The notes: generated from the sequence alone by a model not told the origin. Shown: positions 35,132 to 43,053, counted from the stretch's first letter. The stretch: 64,000 bases of DNA from Halomarina rubra (GCF_023699475.1 NZ_JALXFV010000008.1:939741-1003740); one strand, 5' to 3'. Numbers and translations: made by a program.

Positions 35132-36076
35132 TCAGAGGTGTTCTTGGACCCGCTCGGCGACGGTGTCCATCGCCTCGTCCGCGACCGCCACGTCGTCGAC
35201 GAGGCTCAGGAAGCCGTGGCACATCGAGGGGTAGTGCTCGTGCGCGACGTCGACGCCCGCGGCCGCCAGTCGGTCGGCGTACGCGGCCCCCTCGTCTCTG
35301 AGCGGGTCGTACCCCGCGGTGACGACACACGCGGGTGGGAGCCCCGAGCAGTCGCGCGCTCGAAGCGGCGATGCGTAGGGGTTCGCGCCGTCGACGGAAC
35401 TGCGGAGGTACTGCCCCCAGAACCACCCCATGTCCGCGCGCGTCAGCAGGTAGCCCTCGGCGTTCTCCTCGTAGGAGTCGGTGTCGAACGCGTGGTCCGT
35501 GATGGGGTAGAGGAGCAACTGGACGGCGATATCGAGGTCGGTGACCGGCTCCTCGCGGAGTCTGAGCGCGGTTACAGCGGCGAGGTTGGCCCCCGCGCTT
35601 GTACCGGCCACCCCGACACGGGACGGGTCGCCGCCGAACGCCTCCGCGTTGTTCGCGACCCATCGGAGCGCGGCGTAGGCGTCGTCGACGGCCGCCGGGA
35701 ACTGGTGTTCGGGCGCGAGACGGTAGTCGACACTGACGACGACACAGCCCACCCGGTCGGCCAACTCCCGACACGCGCCGTCGATGGAGTCGAGCGTCCC
35801 GAGCGTCCAGCCACCCCCGTGGTAGTAGACGAGCACCGGGAGCGGCGCGTGGTCGGCGTCGGTCTCCGGACGGTACACCCGAACGGGGACGTCGCTCTCG
35901 GGGCCGGCGAACGCGAGGTCCCGGACGAGGGCCATCTCGGGGCCGCCACCGCCGCCGAACACCTCGTCTTCGACGCGGCGGGCGCAGTCGACGCCCATCG
36001 CGTGCCACTCGGGGACGCCCTCGCGTTCGATGCGGTCGATGACCGTACGGACCTCGGGGTCGAGTTCCTCGCGCAT
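35132..36076 (-). CDS. alpha/beta hydrolase, HSL-type esterase
   Basis: A 314-residue carboxylesterase of the hormone-sensitive-lipase family (bacterial family IV). The oxyanion motif HGGGW is at 86-90 and the nucleophile elbow GTSAG at 158-162 (Ser160). The acid lies near YDPLRDEG and the catalytic His in CHGFLSL. It hydrolyses short acyl esters in the cytosol; no leader is seen. The ATG at 36076 is preferred; a start 14 codons upstream is possible. It is divergent to kynureninase. Confidence 0.88.
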   Translation of the reverse strand: MREELDPEVRTVIDRIEREGVPEWHAMGVDCARRVEDEVFGGGGGPEMALVRDLAFAGPESDVPVRVYRPETDADHAPLPVLVYYHGGGWTLGTLDSIDGACRELADRVGCVVVSVDYRLAPEHQFPAAVDDAYAALRWVANNAEAFGGDPSRVGVAGTSAGANLAAVTALRLREEPVTDLDIAVQLLLYPITDHAFDTDSYEENAEGYLLTRADMGWFWGQYLRSSVDGANPYASPLRARDCSGLPPACVVTAGYDPLRDEGAAYADRLAAAGVDVAHEHYPSMCHGFLSLVDDVAVADEAMDTVAERVQEHL

Positions 36077-36214
36077 GCGCCGACCCTCACGGGGCGGCAC
36101 CATCAACACCGCCATCGGACGTTCGACTACGTATCGGGTCGCCCCGTCGAGCGGACCACCGCCGAGAGGCACTCGTCTCGGAACCCTCAACCCGCCGCCC
36201 CCCGACGCGGTGGT

Positions 36215-37552
36215 ATGGACGACCCCGTCGTCGACTCGCTGGCGGCCGCTCGCGAGCGCGACGAAGAGGACCCGCTGGCGGCGTTCGCAGACCGGTTCGA
36301 CCTCCCCGACGCGCTCTACATGGACGGCAACTCGCTCGGCCCCGTCTCGACGGACGCCGAGCGGACGCTGGACCGCGTCGTCGAGGAGTGGCGCGAACGG
36401 GGTATCGAGGGCTGGACCGACGGCGACCCGCCGTGGTTCGGCTACGCCGAGCACCTGGGCGAGCGCCTCGCGCCGCTGGTCGGCGCACGCAGCGACGAGG
36501 TCGTCGTCGCCAACTCGACGACGGTCAACATCCACACGCTCGTCGGGACCTTCCTCGACAGCGAGGGCTACGGCCTCGACAGCGGGAGCGACGGTCCCGA
36601 CAGCGGGAGCGACGGTCCCGACGCTCAGGACGACCCCGGTGCGGTGCTGGTCAACGACCTCGACTTCCCGACCGACCACTACGCCATCGCCGCCCAACTG
36701 CGCCAGCGCGGCCTCGACCCCGAGGAGTACCTCGTCGCGGTCGAGTCCCGCAACGGCCGAACCATCGACGCGGCCGACGTCGAGGCCGCCCTGGAGCGCC
36801 ACGACGTCGGCATCGTGTTCATGCCGAGCGTCCTCTATCGGTCGGGGCAACTGCTCGACGTCGAACGCATCACCGAGGCGGCCCACGCCCACGGGGCGTA
36901 CGCAGGGTTCGACCTCGCTCACTCGGTCGGTGTCGTCCCCCACGACCTGAGCGAGGTGGGCGTCGACTTCGCCGTCTGGTGTCACTACAAGTACCTGAAC
37001 GCCGGCCCGGGAGCGCCAGCGGGCCTGTACGTGAACCGCGAGCACTTCGGGACGACGCCCGCGCTCGCGGGGTGGTGGGGCCACGACAAGGCCACGCAGT
37101 TCGAGATGAACCACGAGTTCACGCCCGCCGACACCGCTGGCGCGTGGCAGGTCGGGACGCCGCCGCTGCTCGCGCTCGCACCGCTGGAGGGCGCGCTCGA
37201 CGTCGTCGAGGCGGCCGGCATCGACGCCATCCGCGAGAAGTCGCTCGCGCTGACCGACGCGCTCGTCGACCGGGTGGACGCACTCGCCGAGTACACCGTC
37301 GGGACCCCCCGCGAGCACGCCCGACGCGGGGGGCACGTCGCGCTCGAACACGAGGAGGCGTACCGCATCAGCCAGGCGCTCAAGGCCCGCGGTGTCGTCG
37401 TCGACTTCCGCCCACCCAACGTCGTCCGGGTCTGTCCGTCGCCGCTGTACACCTCCTTCGAGGACGTGTGGGCGGTCGGCGACCACCTGGCCGCCATCGT
37501 CGACGACGACGAGTACGAGCGCTTCGACCCGCGTGGCGGTGGTGTGACCTGA
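36215..37552 (+). CDS. kynU: kynureninase
   Basis: A 445-residue PLP enzyme of fold type I that hydrolyses kynurenine to anthranilate and alanine. Family marks include YMDGNSLGPVS at the N terminus, GFDLAHSVGVVPHDL (PLP-binding Asp), and the PLP lysine K259 in CHYKYLNAGPGAPAGLYV. PPNVVRVCPSPLYTSFEDVW lies near the C terminus. An acidic insertion after residue 110 contains a perfect tandem repeat of seven codons (DSGSDGP twice). No other kynurenine-pathway gene is adjacent. Confidence 0.93.
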   Translation: MDDPVVDSLAAARERDEEDPLAAFADRFDLPDALYMDGNSLGPVSTDAERTLDRVVEEWRERGIEGWTDGDPPWFGYAEHLGERLAPLVGARSDEVVVANSTTVNIHTLVGTFLDSEGYGLDSGSDGPDSGSDGPDAQDDPGAVLVNDLDFPTDHYAIAAQLRQRGLDPEEYLVAVESRNGRTIDAADVEAALERHDVGIVFMPSVLYRSGQLLDVERITEAAHAHGAYAGFDLAHSVGVVPHDLSEVGVDFAVWCHYKYLNAGPGAPAGLYVNREHFGTTPALAGWWGHDKATQFEMNHEFTPADTAGAWQVGTPPLLALAPLEGALDVVEAAGIDAIREKSLALTDALVDRVDALAEYTVGTPREHARRGGHVALEHEEAYRISQALKARGVVVDFRPPNVVRVCPSPLYTSFEDVWAVGDHLAAIVDDDEYERFDPRGGGVT

Positions 37553-37624
37553 GCGCTCCGACAGGACAGAACGCCGTCGTGACCAGGGATACGCCTTTGT
37601 ACCTCCCTGTCGTCGAGTCGCCAG

Positions 37625-39685
37625 ATGGGTGACCAGAACGAGCCACCGCTGTCGTTCGAGGAGGGAGCGACGGCCGACGTGCTGTCTCGGGTCACCGACG
37701 CCGTCGTGGCCGTCGACGAGGGGTGGCGGCTCACGTACCTCAACGAACAGGCCGAAGCGATGCTCGAACGCTTCCTCGAGGACCACCGGGGAACGGTCCT
37801 CTGGAAGGCGTTCCCGGAGCTCGTCGACACCCCCTTCGAAACGCAGTTCCGCCAGGCGATGACGACACAGGAGGCGGTCACGTTCGAGGCGTACTACGGC
37901 CCACAGACGTCGTGGTTCGAGGTTCGGGCGTACCCCTCTTCGTCCGGGCTCTCGGTCTACCTGCGCGACGTCACCGAGCGTATCGAGCGCCAACGGGCGC
38001 TTCGCGAGCGTGAGAACGCGCTGCAACGTGCCTACGAGGTGGTCGCCGGCTCCGACCGGCCGTTCGAGGAGCAGGTCGACGAACTGCTCGGCATCGTTCG
38101 AGAGGTCGTCGGGACCGAGTACGCCACGCTCTCTCGGGTCGAGGACGACCGGTACGTCTTCGAGGCGGTCGACATGGCCGCCGAGGCCGTCAACGAGATC
38201 GAGACGGGAGACGTGATTCCGCTGGAGGCGACGAGTTGTGAGCGGGTCGTCTCGACCGGTCGGACGCTCGCGGTCGGCGACATGCAGACGGAGGCTCCCG
38301 ACATCGCCGGACGGGCCGGCAACGTCGAGTGGGGACTGTCCTGTTATCTCGGCGCGCCCGTCGTCGTCGGCGGCGACGTGTACGGGACGTTCTGTTTCTA
38401 CGGCCCGGAGACGCGTCCCGGGAGCTTCTCGGACTGGGAGGTGACGTTCGTCGAACTGCTGTCGAACTGGGTCGGCGGCGAACTCGACCGTCGGCGGCAC
38501 CTCGAACAGCTCACGGCGCTCGACGACCTCGACGGGGTCGTCCGGGACATCACCGCGGCCGTCATCGAACAGCCGACGCGCGAGGAACTCGAAGCGACGG
38601 TCTGTGCCTGTCTGGCCGCCGCGGACTCGTACACGTCCGCGTGGATCGGCGAGGTCGACCAGCGCACCGAGGAGATGTCCGTTCGCGCGGCCGCCGGCAC
38701 CGACGCACCGCTCGACCGAATCGCCCGCGACGACACCGACGCCACGGGGACCGCCTTCGAGCGCGCGGTTCGGGAGGGGTCAATCCAGGTCGACCGGCGT
38801 CGTGACGCCCCCGAGTCGCCCACCTGGACCGAAGCACCGTCGGAAGGGACCGTCCAGACGTGGGCTGCGGTGCCCATCGCCCACGAAGGGACGCTGTACG
38901 GGGTGTTGAACGTCTACTCCGAACGCGCGGAGGCGTTCCGCGACCAGGAGCGAGCCGTCGTCGAACAGCTCGGCGCGTTGCTGGGCCACGCCATCACGGC
39001 GACTCAGCGGAAGGCGGCGCTGATGAGCGACGACGTCGTCGAACTCGACCTCGAGATTCGCGACGTGTTCGACGTCGCCGTCGCCGAAGGTGAAGGAGCG
39101 GGGGTGATAACGTTCGACCGGACGGTCCCGGTCAGCGGCGGCGACTACCTCGCGTACGGTCGAACGAGCGACGCCGGCGTCGCGACGCTCCAGGCGCTGG
39201 TCGAGTACGACGACGCGTGGACCTCGTTGGAGGTGTTGAGCGACGACGACGACCACCGGTTCGTCGTCACGCTCTCTTCGCCGCCGGTCGTCTCGGTCGT
39301 CGCCGCTCAGGGTGGTTCCGTGGAGTCGGCGACCGTCGACGGTGGAACCTACCGGCTGACCGTCCACCTCCCACGCGGGGCGGACGTCCAGTCGCTCGTC
39401 GACAGCGTCCGGTCGGCCCACCCCGACGCGACGCTCGTCGCCCAGCGCCAGACCGATACGCACGAACGGCAGGCCACCGAGTCGGTCCCGACCGCGTTCG
39501 AGGGACTGACCGCCCGTCAGCGTGCAGCGGTCGAGTCGGCGTACTACGCCGGCTTCTTCGAGTGGCCCCGCGACAGCACCGGCGAGGAGGTCGCCGGCTC
39601 GCTCGACATCTCGCCGTCGACGTTCCACCAGCACCTCCGGACCGGCGAGCGCAAGATTCTCAGCGCACTCCTCGACGAGGAGTGA
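37625..39685 (+). CDS. PAS-GAF-GAF-HTH_10 sensor-regulator (Bat family)
   Basis: A 686-residue cytosolic regulator of the bacterio-opsin-activator type. A PAS domain (about 15-125; LTYLNEQAEAMLERFL) and a GAF domain (about 140-285; CYLGAPVVVGGDVYGTFCFY) are followed by a second GAF (about 300-450) and a Bat-specific beta domain. The C-terminal HTH_10 (about 620-683) contains LTARQRAAVESAYYAGFFEW and LDISPSTFHQHLR. It probably senses redox, light or a small ligand and binds DNA directly. It is the last chromosomal gene before the provirus. Confidence 0.9.
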   Translation: MGDQNEPPLSFEEGATADVLSRVTDAVVAVDEGWRLTYLNEQAEAMLERFLEDHRGTVLWKAFPELVDTPFETQFRQAMTTQEAVTFEAYYGPQTSWFEVRAYPSSSGLSVYLRDVTERIERQRALRERENALQRAYEVVAGSDRPFEEQVDELLGIVREVVGTEYATLSRVEDDRYVFEAVDMAAEAVNEIETGDVIPLEATSCERVVSTGRTLAVGDMQTEAPDIAGRAGNVEWGLSCYLGAPVVVGGDVYGTFCFYGPETRPGSFSDWEVTFVELLSNWVGGELDRRRHLEQLTALDDLDGVVRDITAAVIEQPTREELEATVCACLAAADSYTSAWIGEVDQRTEEMSVRAAAGTDAPLDRIARDDTDATGTAFERAVREGSIQVDRRRDAPESPTWTEAPSEGTVQTWAAVPIAHEGTLYGVLNVYSERAEAFRDQERAVVEQLGALLGHAITATQRKAALMSDDVVELDLEIRDVFDVAVAEGEGAGVITFDRTVPVSGGDYLAYGRTSDAGVATLQALVEYDDAWTSLEVLSDDDDHRFVVTLSSPPVVSVVAAQGGSVESATVDGGTYRLTVHLPRGADVQSLVDSVRSAHPDATLVAQRQTDTHERQATESVPTAFEGLTARQRAAVESAYYAGFFEWPRDSTGEEVAGSLDISPSTFHQHLRTGERKILSALLDEE

Positions 39686-40366
39686 GTCGCCCCCTCCCGA
39701 CCCCGACTCGCGACCCGACCTGGGTATAGTGACATGCGATTCATCCATTCGGTGTCGAACGGCGAGTATGTCTCTCGAACGACATCTGCGCCAGTTCGAG
39801 AGTTCCAGCGGCCGCCGTCCGCGACGAACCACCTCCTCGACCCGCCAGAAACCGGGGCGCTGAGAGCTCCGGTGAGCTATTCGAAGTGGAACCGAGACCA
39901 CAGTGAGTCACATCTCCGCAGAATTCCGCCAGCGTGCTACTGAGGAGCTACAGGAGGATGCCGGCAGTAATGGCCGCAAAGTGTCCGGGCTCCCCGAACT
40001 GTCGTCCCCCACCACTGCTCACCAACCAGTCGGGGAGTTCGGCCGAGGGGACGGACGTCGAAGGCGACATCGACCACCCCTCACCCCCGCGACACCGATT
40101 TCGACGAGTGAACGAAGCTTACCAGTTATCTCCGTCCAGAGAACCATATCTCCGATATCGCAGTACCGTCTAGCCAGATAACTAACTCGCCACGGTGGAA
40201 ATACAGCCCCGTATCGAGAGATAAGGTGCATGGTCGAATCGCGTAGTACAGGATTCGGCGCCGCCTTTATCAGTAGGTATGCGAACGCCGCCCCGAATCG
40301 GTCGGGGTTGGGCTGCAGACTGCAGACTGCAGACTATAGAACTGCAGGCTTCAGAGAGGTGGCAGC
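39686..40366. other. gene-poor left boundary region of the provirus
   Basis: No convincing gene is seen in this 681-bp stretch between the Bat-type regulator and the first viral gene. Base composition drops, notably in 40120-40270. Short open frames here (for example 39903-40181) lack haloarchaeal codon bias. A TATA-like CCTTTATCAG lies near 40264, and CTGCAGA is repeated three times at about 40314-40334. No tRNA gene is visible. The attachment site is probably here, but its partner copy lies outside the window. Confidence 0.5.
40314..40334. repeat. tandem 7-bp repeat in the viral early leader
   Basis: Three head-to-tail copies of CTGCAGA precede ACTATAGAACTGCAG, so CTGCAG occurs four times within about 35 bp. 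It lies 33-53 bp before the first viral start codon. It could be a regulator-binding array or simply slippage. Confidence 0.5.
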
Positions 40367-40516
40367 ATGACCGACGAGCAACGCGCCGAGTGGCGCAAGA
40401 CCAGCCTCTCGACGGCCGACGTCTACGCCCCCGAGGAGTGTTCGAACTGCGAGCGCAAGAAGCGCAGTCAGCTCCCGGGCGAGCGCTGCTATGGCTGCAC
40501 GGAGGGGCTGGCATGA
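40367..40516 (+). CDS. viral zinc-finger mini-protein
   Basis: A 49-residue protein with two CxxC pairs (CSNC and CYGC) separated by a basic stretch (ERKKRS), likely a single treble-clef or ribbon zinc site. It opens the viral early cluster; its stop overlaps the next ATG (ATGA). No homologue is recognised by eye. DNA or protein binding is inferred from the zinc motif only. Confidence 0.6.
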   Translation: MTDEQRAEWRKTSLSTADVYAPEECSNCERKKRSQLPGERCYGCTEGLA

Positions 40517-40755
40517 GCACCCGCCAAGTCGTCTCCATCGCGCAGTGTGACCGCTGGCGTGACGCCCGCCGGGACGGCGTGGACTACGACGCCCTTGCCG
40601 CCGACACGCCGTTTTCGCGACACACCGTCGAGTCGCACGTCTCCGGGCGCTGTTCGCACCAACAGAGCGACAGCGGGATGACCTGCCCGCGGTGTCAGGA
40701 GACGACCCAGAACCTCCCGTTACACATCCGCGCCTGTGAGGGGGGTGGGCGATGA
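40513..40755 (+). CDS. viral mini-protein with CxxC and C-terminal His
   Basis: An 80-residue protein. The N-terminal half (CDRWRDARRDGVDYDALAAD ... FSRHTVESHVSGRC) looks like a small HTH-type module as seen in haloviral zinc-finger proteins. The C-terminal part has CPRC and HIRAC, giving a C2HC-type finger. Coupled by ATGA on both sides. Role unknown, possibly regulatory. Confidence 0.6.
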   Translation: MSTRQVVSIAQCDRWRDARRDGVDYDALAADTPFSRHTVESHVSGRCSHQQSDSGMTCPRCQETTQNLPLHIRACEGGGR

Positions 40756-41204
40756 ACCGCGAGACACTCATCGAGGCGTTCGAGGCGCTCGCCGCCGACC
40801 TCGGTCGGACCCCCACGTCTCACGAGATGGACCGCCAGGGCGCGTTTGCCGCCGAGACGTTCAAGACCGCGTTCGGGTCGTGGAACGACGCCGTCCGCGC
40901 GGCCGGGTACACACCCCACCGTGAGACCTACACCACCGGGGAGATCGCGTGGTCGTTGCGTCGCCGGGCGACTGCACTCGGTCGGCCACCGCGCGAACAC
41001 GAACTCGGCGAGGGGTGTGTCTCCGCCGACACCGTCCAGCGGCGGTTTGGCGGGCTTGATGCCGGTCTCGAAGCGGCCGGCCTCGACGTCGCGGCGAAAC
41101 CCGACGGCCGGGGCAGTCGGCACGTTCGCGCGCTGTCGGAGGCCCGCCCCGAAGACCTCGGGCTGTCACCACTCGGTGAGCGCAAGGGAGGTGAACAGGC
41201 GTGA
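40752..41204 (+). CDS. homing-endonuclease-associated repeat protein
   Basis: A 150-residue protein with two helical repeats of the homing-endonuclease-associated type. Repeat one is LIEAFEALAADLGRTPTSHE ... FKTAFGSWNDAVRAAGY. Repeat two is ALGRPPREHEL ... VQRRFGGLDAGLEAAGL. No HNH nuclease domain is present. Such repeats bind DNA and occur alone in many haloarchaeal viruses. The C-terminal tail is charged. Coupled by ATGA to the gene before and by GTGA to the gene after. Confidence 0.78.
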   Translation: MNRETLIEAFEALAADLGRTPTSHEMDRQGAFAAETFKTAFGSWNDAVRAAGYTPHRETYTTGEIAWSLRRRATALGRPPREHELGEGCVSADTVQRRFGGLDAGLEAAGLDVAAKPDGRGSRHVRALSEARPEDLGLSPLGERKGGEQA

Positions 41205-41332
41205 GCGCCCTCGCCCGCCGGCCTCTGGAGTGTTCGGCGTGTGGCCGGACCGTCACGCCCGACAACGACCCGTGGCATCGCCGCTGTGGCTGTGGCCGAA
41301 CCATCCACGCCGCCGACGAGGTGCTTGCGTGA
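41201..41332 (+). CDS. viral zinc-ribbon mini-protein
   Basis: A 43-residue protein starting at a GTG that overlaps the upstream stop (GTGA). The pairs CSACG and CGCG flank HRR, a minimal zinc ribbon. It ends overlapping the next ATG by one base. Function unknown. Confidence 0.55.
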   Translation: MSALARRPLECSACGRTVTPDNDPWHRRCGCGRTIHAADEVLA

Positions 41333-41565
41333 TGGGCCTCCAGCGCGTGCCCTACACCGGCCACCCCTACCTCGGACGCGCGGTCGAGTTCACGCCCGCC
41401 CCGAGTGCGGACGGCGGCGAGACCGACGCGAAACCCGGCATCGTCCAGTCGTGCTATCGCATCGAGAACGACTTGGGCGGTGTCATCGCGACGCGCGTGC
41501 TCGTCGACCTCGGTGACGACCAGCTCGTCGACACCGCCAGCGACCGCGTGGTGATAGTCGAATGA
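41332..41565 (+). CDS. viral hypothetical protein
   Basis: A 77-residue protein without cysteine pairs, probably a small beta-rich domain (GIVQSCYRIENDLGGVIATR, then VLVDLGDDQLVDTASDRVVI). The pattern resembles small SH3-like beta barrels but no family is recognised. It sits inside the coupled early operon. Confidence 0.55.
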   Translation: MGLQRVPYTGHPYLGRAVEFTPAPSADGGETDAKPGIVQSCYRIENDLGGVIATRVLVDLGDDQLVDTASDRVVIVE

Positions 41566-41705
41566 CCTGGCGTCTGTACTGTCCCGACTGTCAGGCCGAG
41601 GGCGAGACCGACGACCGCCACACGCTCGACTGGCTGCTCTGTGGCCACGAAGAGCGTCACGAGGGCCACGCGCCCGACTACGTGACGATTGGAGGTGAGG
41701 CGTGA
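41562..41705 (+). CDS. viral CxxC mini-protein
   Basis: A 47-residue protein with CPDC near the N terminus and LLCGHEERHEGH later, together able to bind one zinc ion. Start and stop overlap neighbouring genes (ATGA, then TGATG). Function unknown. Confidence 0.55.
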   Translation: MTWRLYCPDCQAEGETDDRHTLDWLLCGHEERHEGHAPDYVTIGGEA

Positions 41706-41845
41706 TGCCGCTCTGTTCGATGTGTCTCAACGACGCCGAGGTGTGGCCCCCACGCCCCGACCGCGAGACGCCGAACCTCGATACCGACGAACGGTGTGGC
41801 CGATGTGGGTCGACTCGCGCCGACGAACGCGAGGTGTTCGCGTGA
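41705..41845 (+). CDS. viral zinc-ribbon mini-protein
   Basis: A 46-residue protein with two CxxC pairs, CSMC and CGRC, spaced about 30 residues apart, a classical small zinc ribbon. Translationally coupled on both sides. Function unknown. Confidence 0.55.
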   Translation: MPLCSMCLNDAEVWPPRPDRETPNLDTDERCGRCGSTRADEREVFA

Positions 41846-42039
41846 TGGCCGACCACGTCCTGCTCGGTGGGTCGTCGAACGGGCGGCGGAAACTCCACGC
41901 CCCCGACCCCGACGATCCCGACGACTCGCTGTGTCGGTTCTCGGGGAACTACTCTCGGAAGGACCCCGCCGCCGTCGCCCACCACTTCGAGTGGTGTTCG
42001 TACTGTCGCGTCCTTACGGAGGGGTCGCGTAATGCGTAA
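41845..42039 (+). CDS. viral mini-protein with Cys/His cluster
   Basis: A 64-residue protein. The conserved-looking motif LHAPDPDDPDDSLCRFSG is followed by HHFEWCSYCRVL; C29, a histidine and the CSYC pair could form a zinc site. Similar small proteins beginning with a His-plus-Cys pattern are common in haloarchaeal viruses. It is the last of the tightly coupled series before the structured RNA region. Confidence 0.58.
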   Translation: MADHVLLGGSSNGRRKLHAPDPDDPDDSLCRFSGNYSRKDPAAVAHHFEWCSYCRVLTEGSRNA

Positions 42040-42041
42040 TC

Positions 42042-42182
42042 GCCGGACCCACAAGGTTTTAGCGTCCGGCTACGGTAGTGACTACCAACGAAGTCTTCTC
42101 AGAAAGGCCGACGTTGGTGCGTCGGCCGGACTTCGTGCCAGGTTTGAGATGCAAGCCACGAAGCCCACGGGCGTAACGCCCG
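42042..42182 (+). ncRNA. candidate structured non-coding RNA (omegaRNA-like 3' end)
   Basis: Six helices form in order with almost no unpaired sequence between them. A: 42042-42048 with 42064-42070, 7 bp. B: 42074-42078 with 42082-42086, 5 bp. C: 42089-42095 with 42129-42135, 7 bp. C encloses D: 42106-42112 with 42121-42127, 7 bp. F: 42141-42146 with 42152-42157, 6 bp with one G-U. E: 42168-42173 with 42177-42182, 6 bp with loop TAA. The gene-coupling pattern breaks exactly here, and the only spanning frame (42032-42238) has poor composition. The run AAGCCCACGG before helix E is reminiscent of right ends of IS1341/TnpB elements, where the omegaRNA ends. No tnpB is present. Strand and boundaries are inferred. 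Confidence 0.6.
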
Positions 42183-42234
42183 CACGGCAGTGTAGCACAG
42201 TTAGCAGTAAAGCGGTTCCGATGGGGTGGTCCGC

Positions 42235-42528
42235 GTGAGCGACGCGCCACAGGTCCGCCAGTGGATGGAGAATACCCCCGCCTCGCCAGTCAGCGGCCGG
42301 ACGAACAAGGCTATCGAGGCGCTGTTGGCTCAGGAGTTCACCGTCTACACCCACCGGAACGTTCGCGACGCCGTCCAGTGGGCGGCGGGCGTTGGCGAGG
42401 ACAGAACGATAGAGCAGTACATGGAGCGCGTCGTCAAGTACGGCCCGTTCGAGAGTGACGCCACCCACATCGGCCGGTGGGGTCTTGATCGCGACCACGA
42501 ACTCGTGGAGGAACGCGACTATGAGTGA
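42235..42528 (+). CDS. viral hypothetical protein
   Basis: A 97-residue, probably helical protein (SDAPQVRQWMENTPASPVSG, then NKAIEALLAQEFTVYTHRNV and DRTIEQYMERVVKYGPFESD). A GTG at 42235 is chosen as start; another GTG at 42226 would add three residues. It overlaps the following RHH-like gene by 8 bp. Its phasing of short helices is reminiscent of small HTH or replication-accessory proteins, but no family is recognised. Confidence 0.55.
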   Translation: MSDAPQVRQWMENTPASPVSGRTNKAIEALLAQEFTVYTHRNVRDAVQWAAGVGEDRTIEQYMERVVKYGPFESDATHIGRWGLDRDHELVEERDYE

Positions 42529-43018
42529 CCGCGAGCGAAAGAGTGTCAGTCTTGACTCCGAGGTTGCCGACCTCATCCCCGACGAGGAGAACTACTCCGC
42601 GCTTGTCAACCGCCTCACCCGTGCGTACTACCAAGGGGGCGAAAGATTTCTAGGTGAGGAAGAACGAATCAACGATGTGCGCGAGATCGTCGCCGAGATA
42701 CGCGAGGCCGAACGCGAGGCCTACGAGCGACGCGACGGTCAACTCCAGCGACTCGACGAGGCGCTCGCCCAGCTCACCGACGATTTCACCGAACCAGAGA
42801 CGGCAGACACTCCGACCCCCGACGGTGCGCCCTCGCTTGACGAAGTGTGCGACCGGGCGGCCATCGACCGCTCTATCGGCGACGAACGGTTCCTTTTTGT
42901 CAGTGCTAACGAGGACGCCATCGCCTACGCTGCCGACCAGCGTGGCGAGACGGTCGAGGCGTTGAAGGACAAACTCGCTGTGTTTGTGTGCGGCGACGCT
43001 GGCGAAGTCTCGGCCTGA
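42521..43018 (+). CDS. ribbon-helix-helix-like viral regulator
   Basis: A 165-residue protein. Its N terminus (KSVSLDSEVADLIPDEENYS ALVNRLTRAYY) fits the strand-helix-helix of CopG/VapB-type DNA-binding domains. A coiled-coil-like charged middle (REIVAEIREAEREAYERRDG) could drive oligomerisation. The C-terminal part (GDERFLFVSANEDAIAYAAD) is of unknown fold. Its stop codon TGA shares its last base with the first of two palindromic operators, making autoregulation or control of the downstream promoter plausible. Confidence 0.6.
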   Translation: MSDRERKSVSLDSEVADLIPDEENYSALVNRLTRAYYQGGERFLGEEERINDVREIVAEIREAEREAYERRDGQLQRLDEALAQLTDDFTEPETADTPTPDGAPSLDEVCDRAAIDRSIGDERFLFVSANEDAIAYAADQRGETVEALKDKLAVFVCGDAGEVSA

Positions 43019-43053
43019 GTATTACGTAACACTCGCCAGTATTACGTAATACT
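43018..43053. promoter_or_regulatory. pair of palindromic operators spaced 20 bp
   Basis: AGTATTACGTAACACT (43018-43033) and AGTATTACGTAATACT (43038-43053) are two copies of one 16-bp site. The second is a perfect palindrome and the first differs at one base. The start-to-start distance is 20 bp, two turns of the helix, so bound dimers would sit on the same face. The first copy begins on the last base of the RHH-like gene. Confidence 0.75.

Noticed and set aside
35132..38500. Very long minus-strand open frame covering the esterase and everything opposite kynureninase
   Set aside because: Only the last 314 residues (from 36076) are a recognisable esterase; the rest is antisense to kynureninase and the Bat-type regulator.
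39734..40181. Short plus-strand open frames at the left junction
   Set aside because: They lack haloarchaeal third-position bias, recognisable motifs and gene-like spacing.
42032..42238. 68-codon open frame across the structured RNA
   Set aside because: It has an ATG next to the preceding stop, but codon composition is poor, no domain is seen and the region is dominated by perfect inverted repeats. It remains possible that it is translated.
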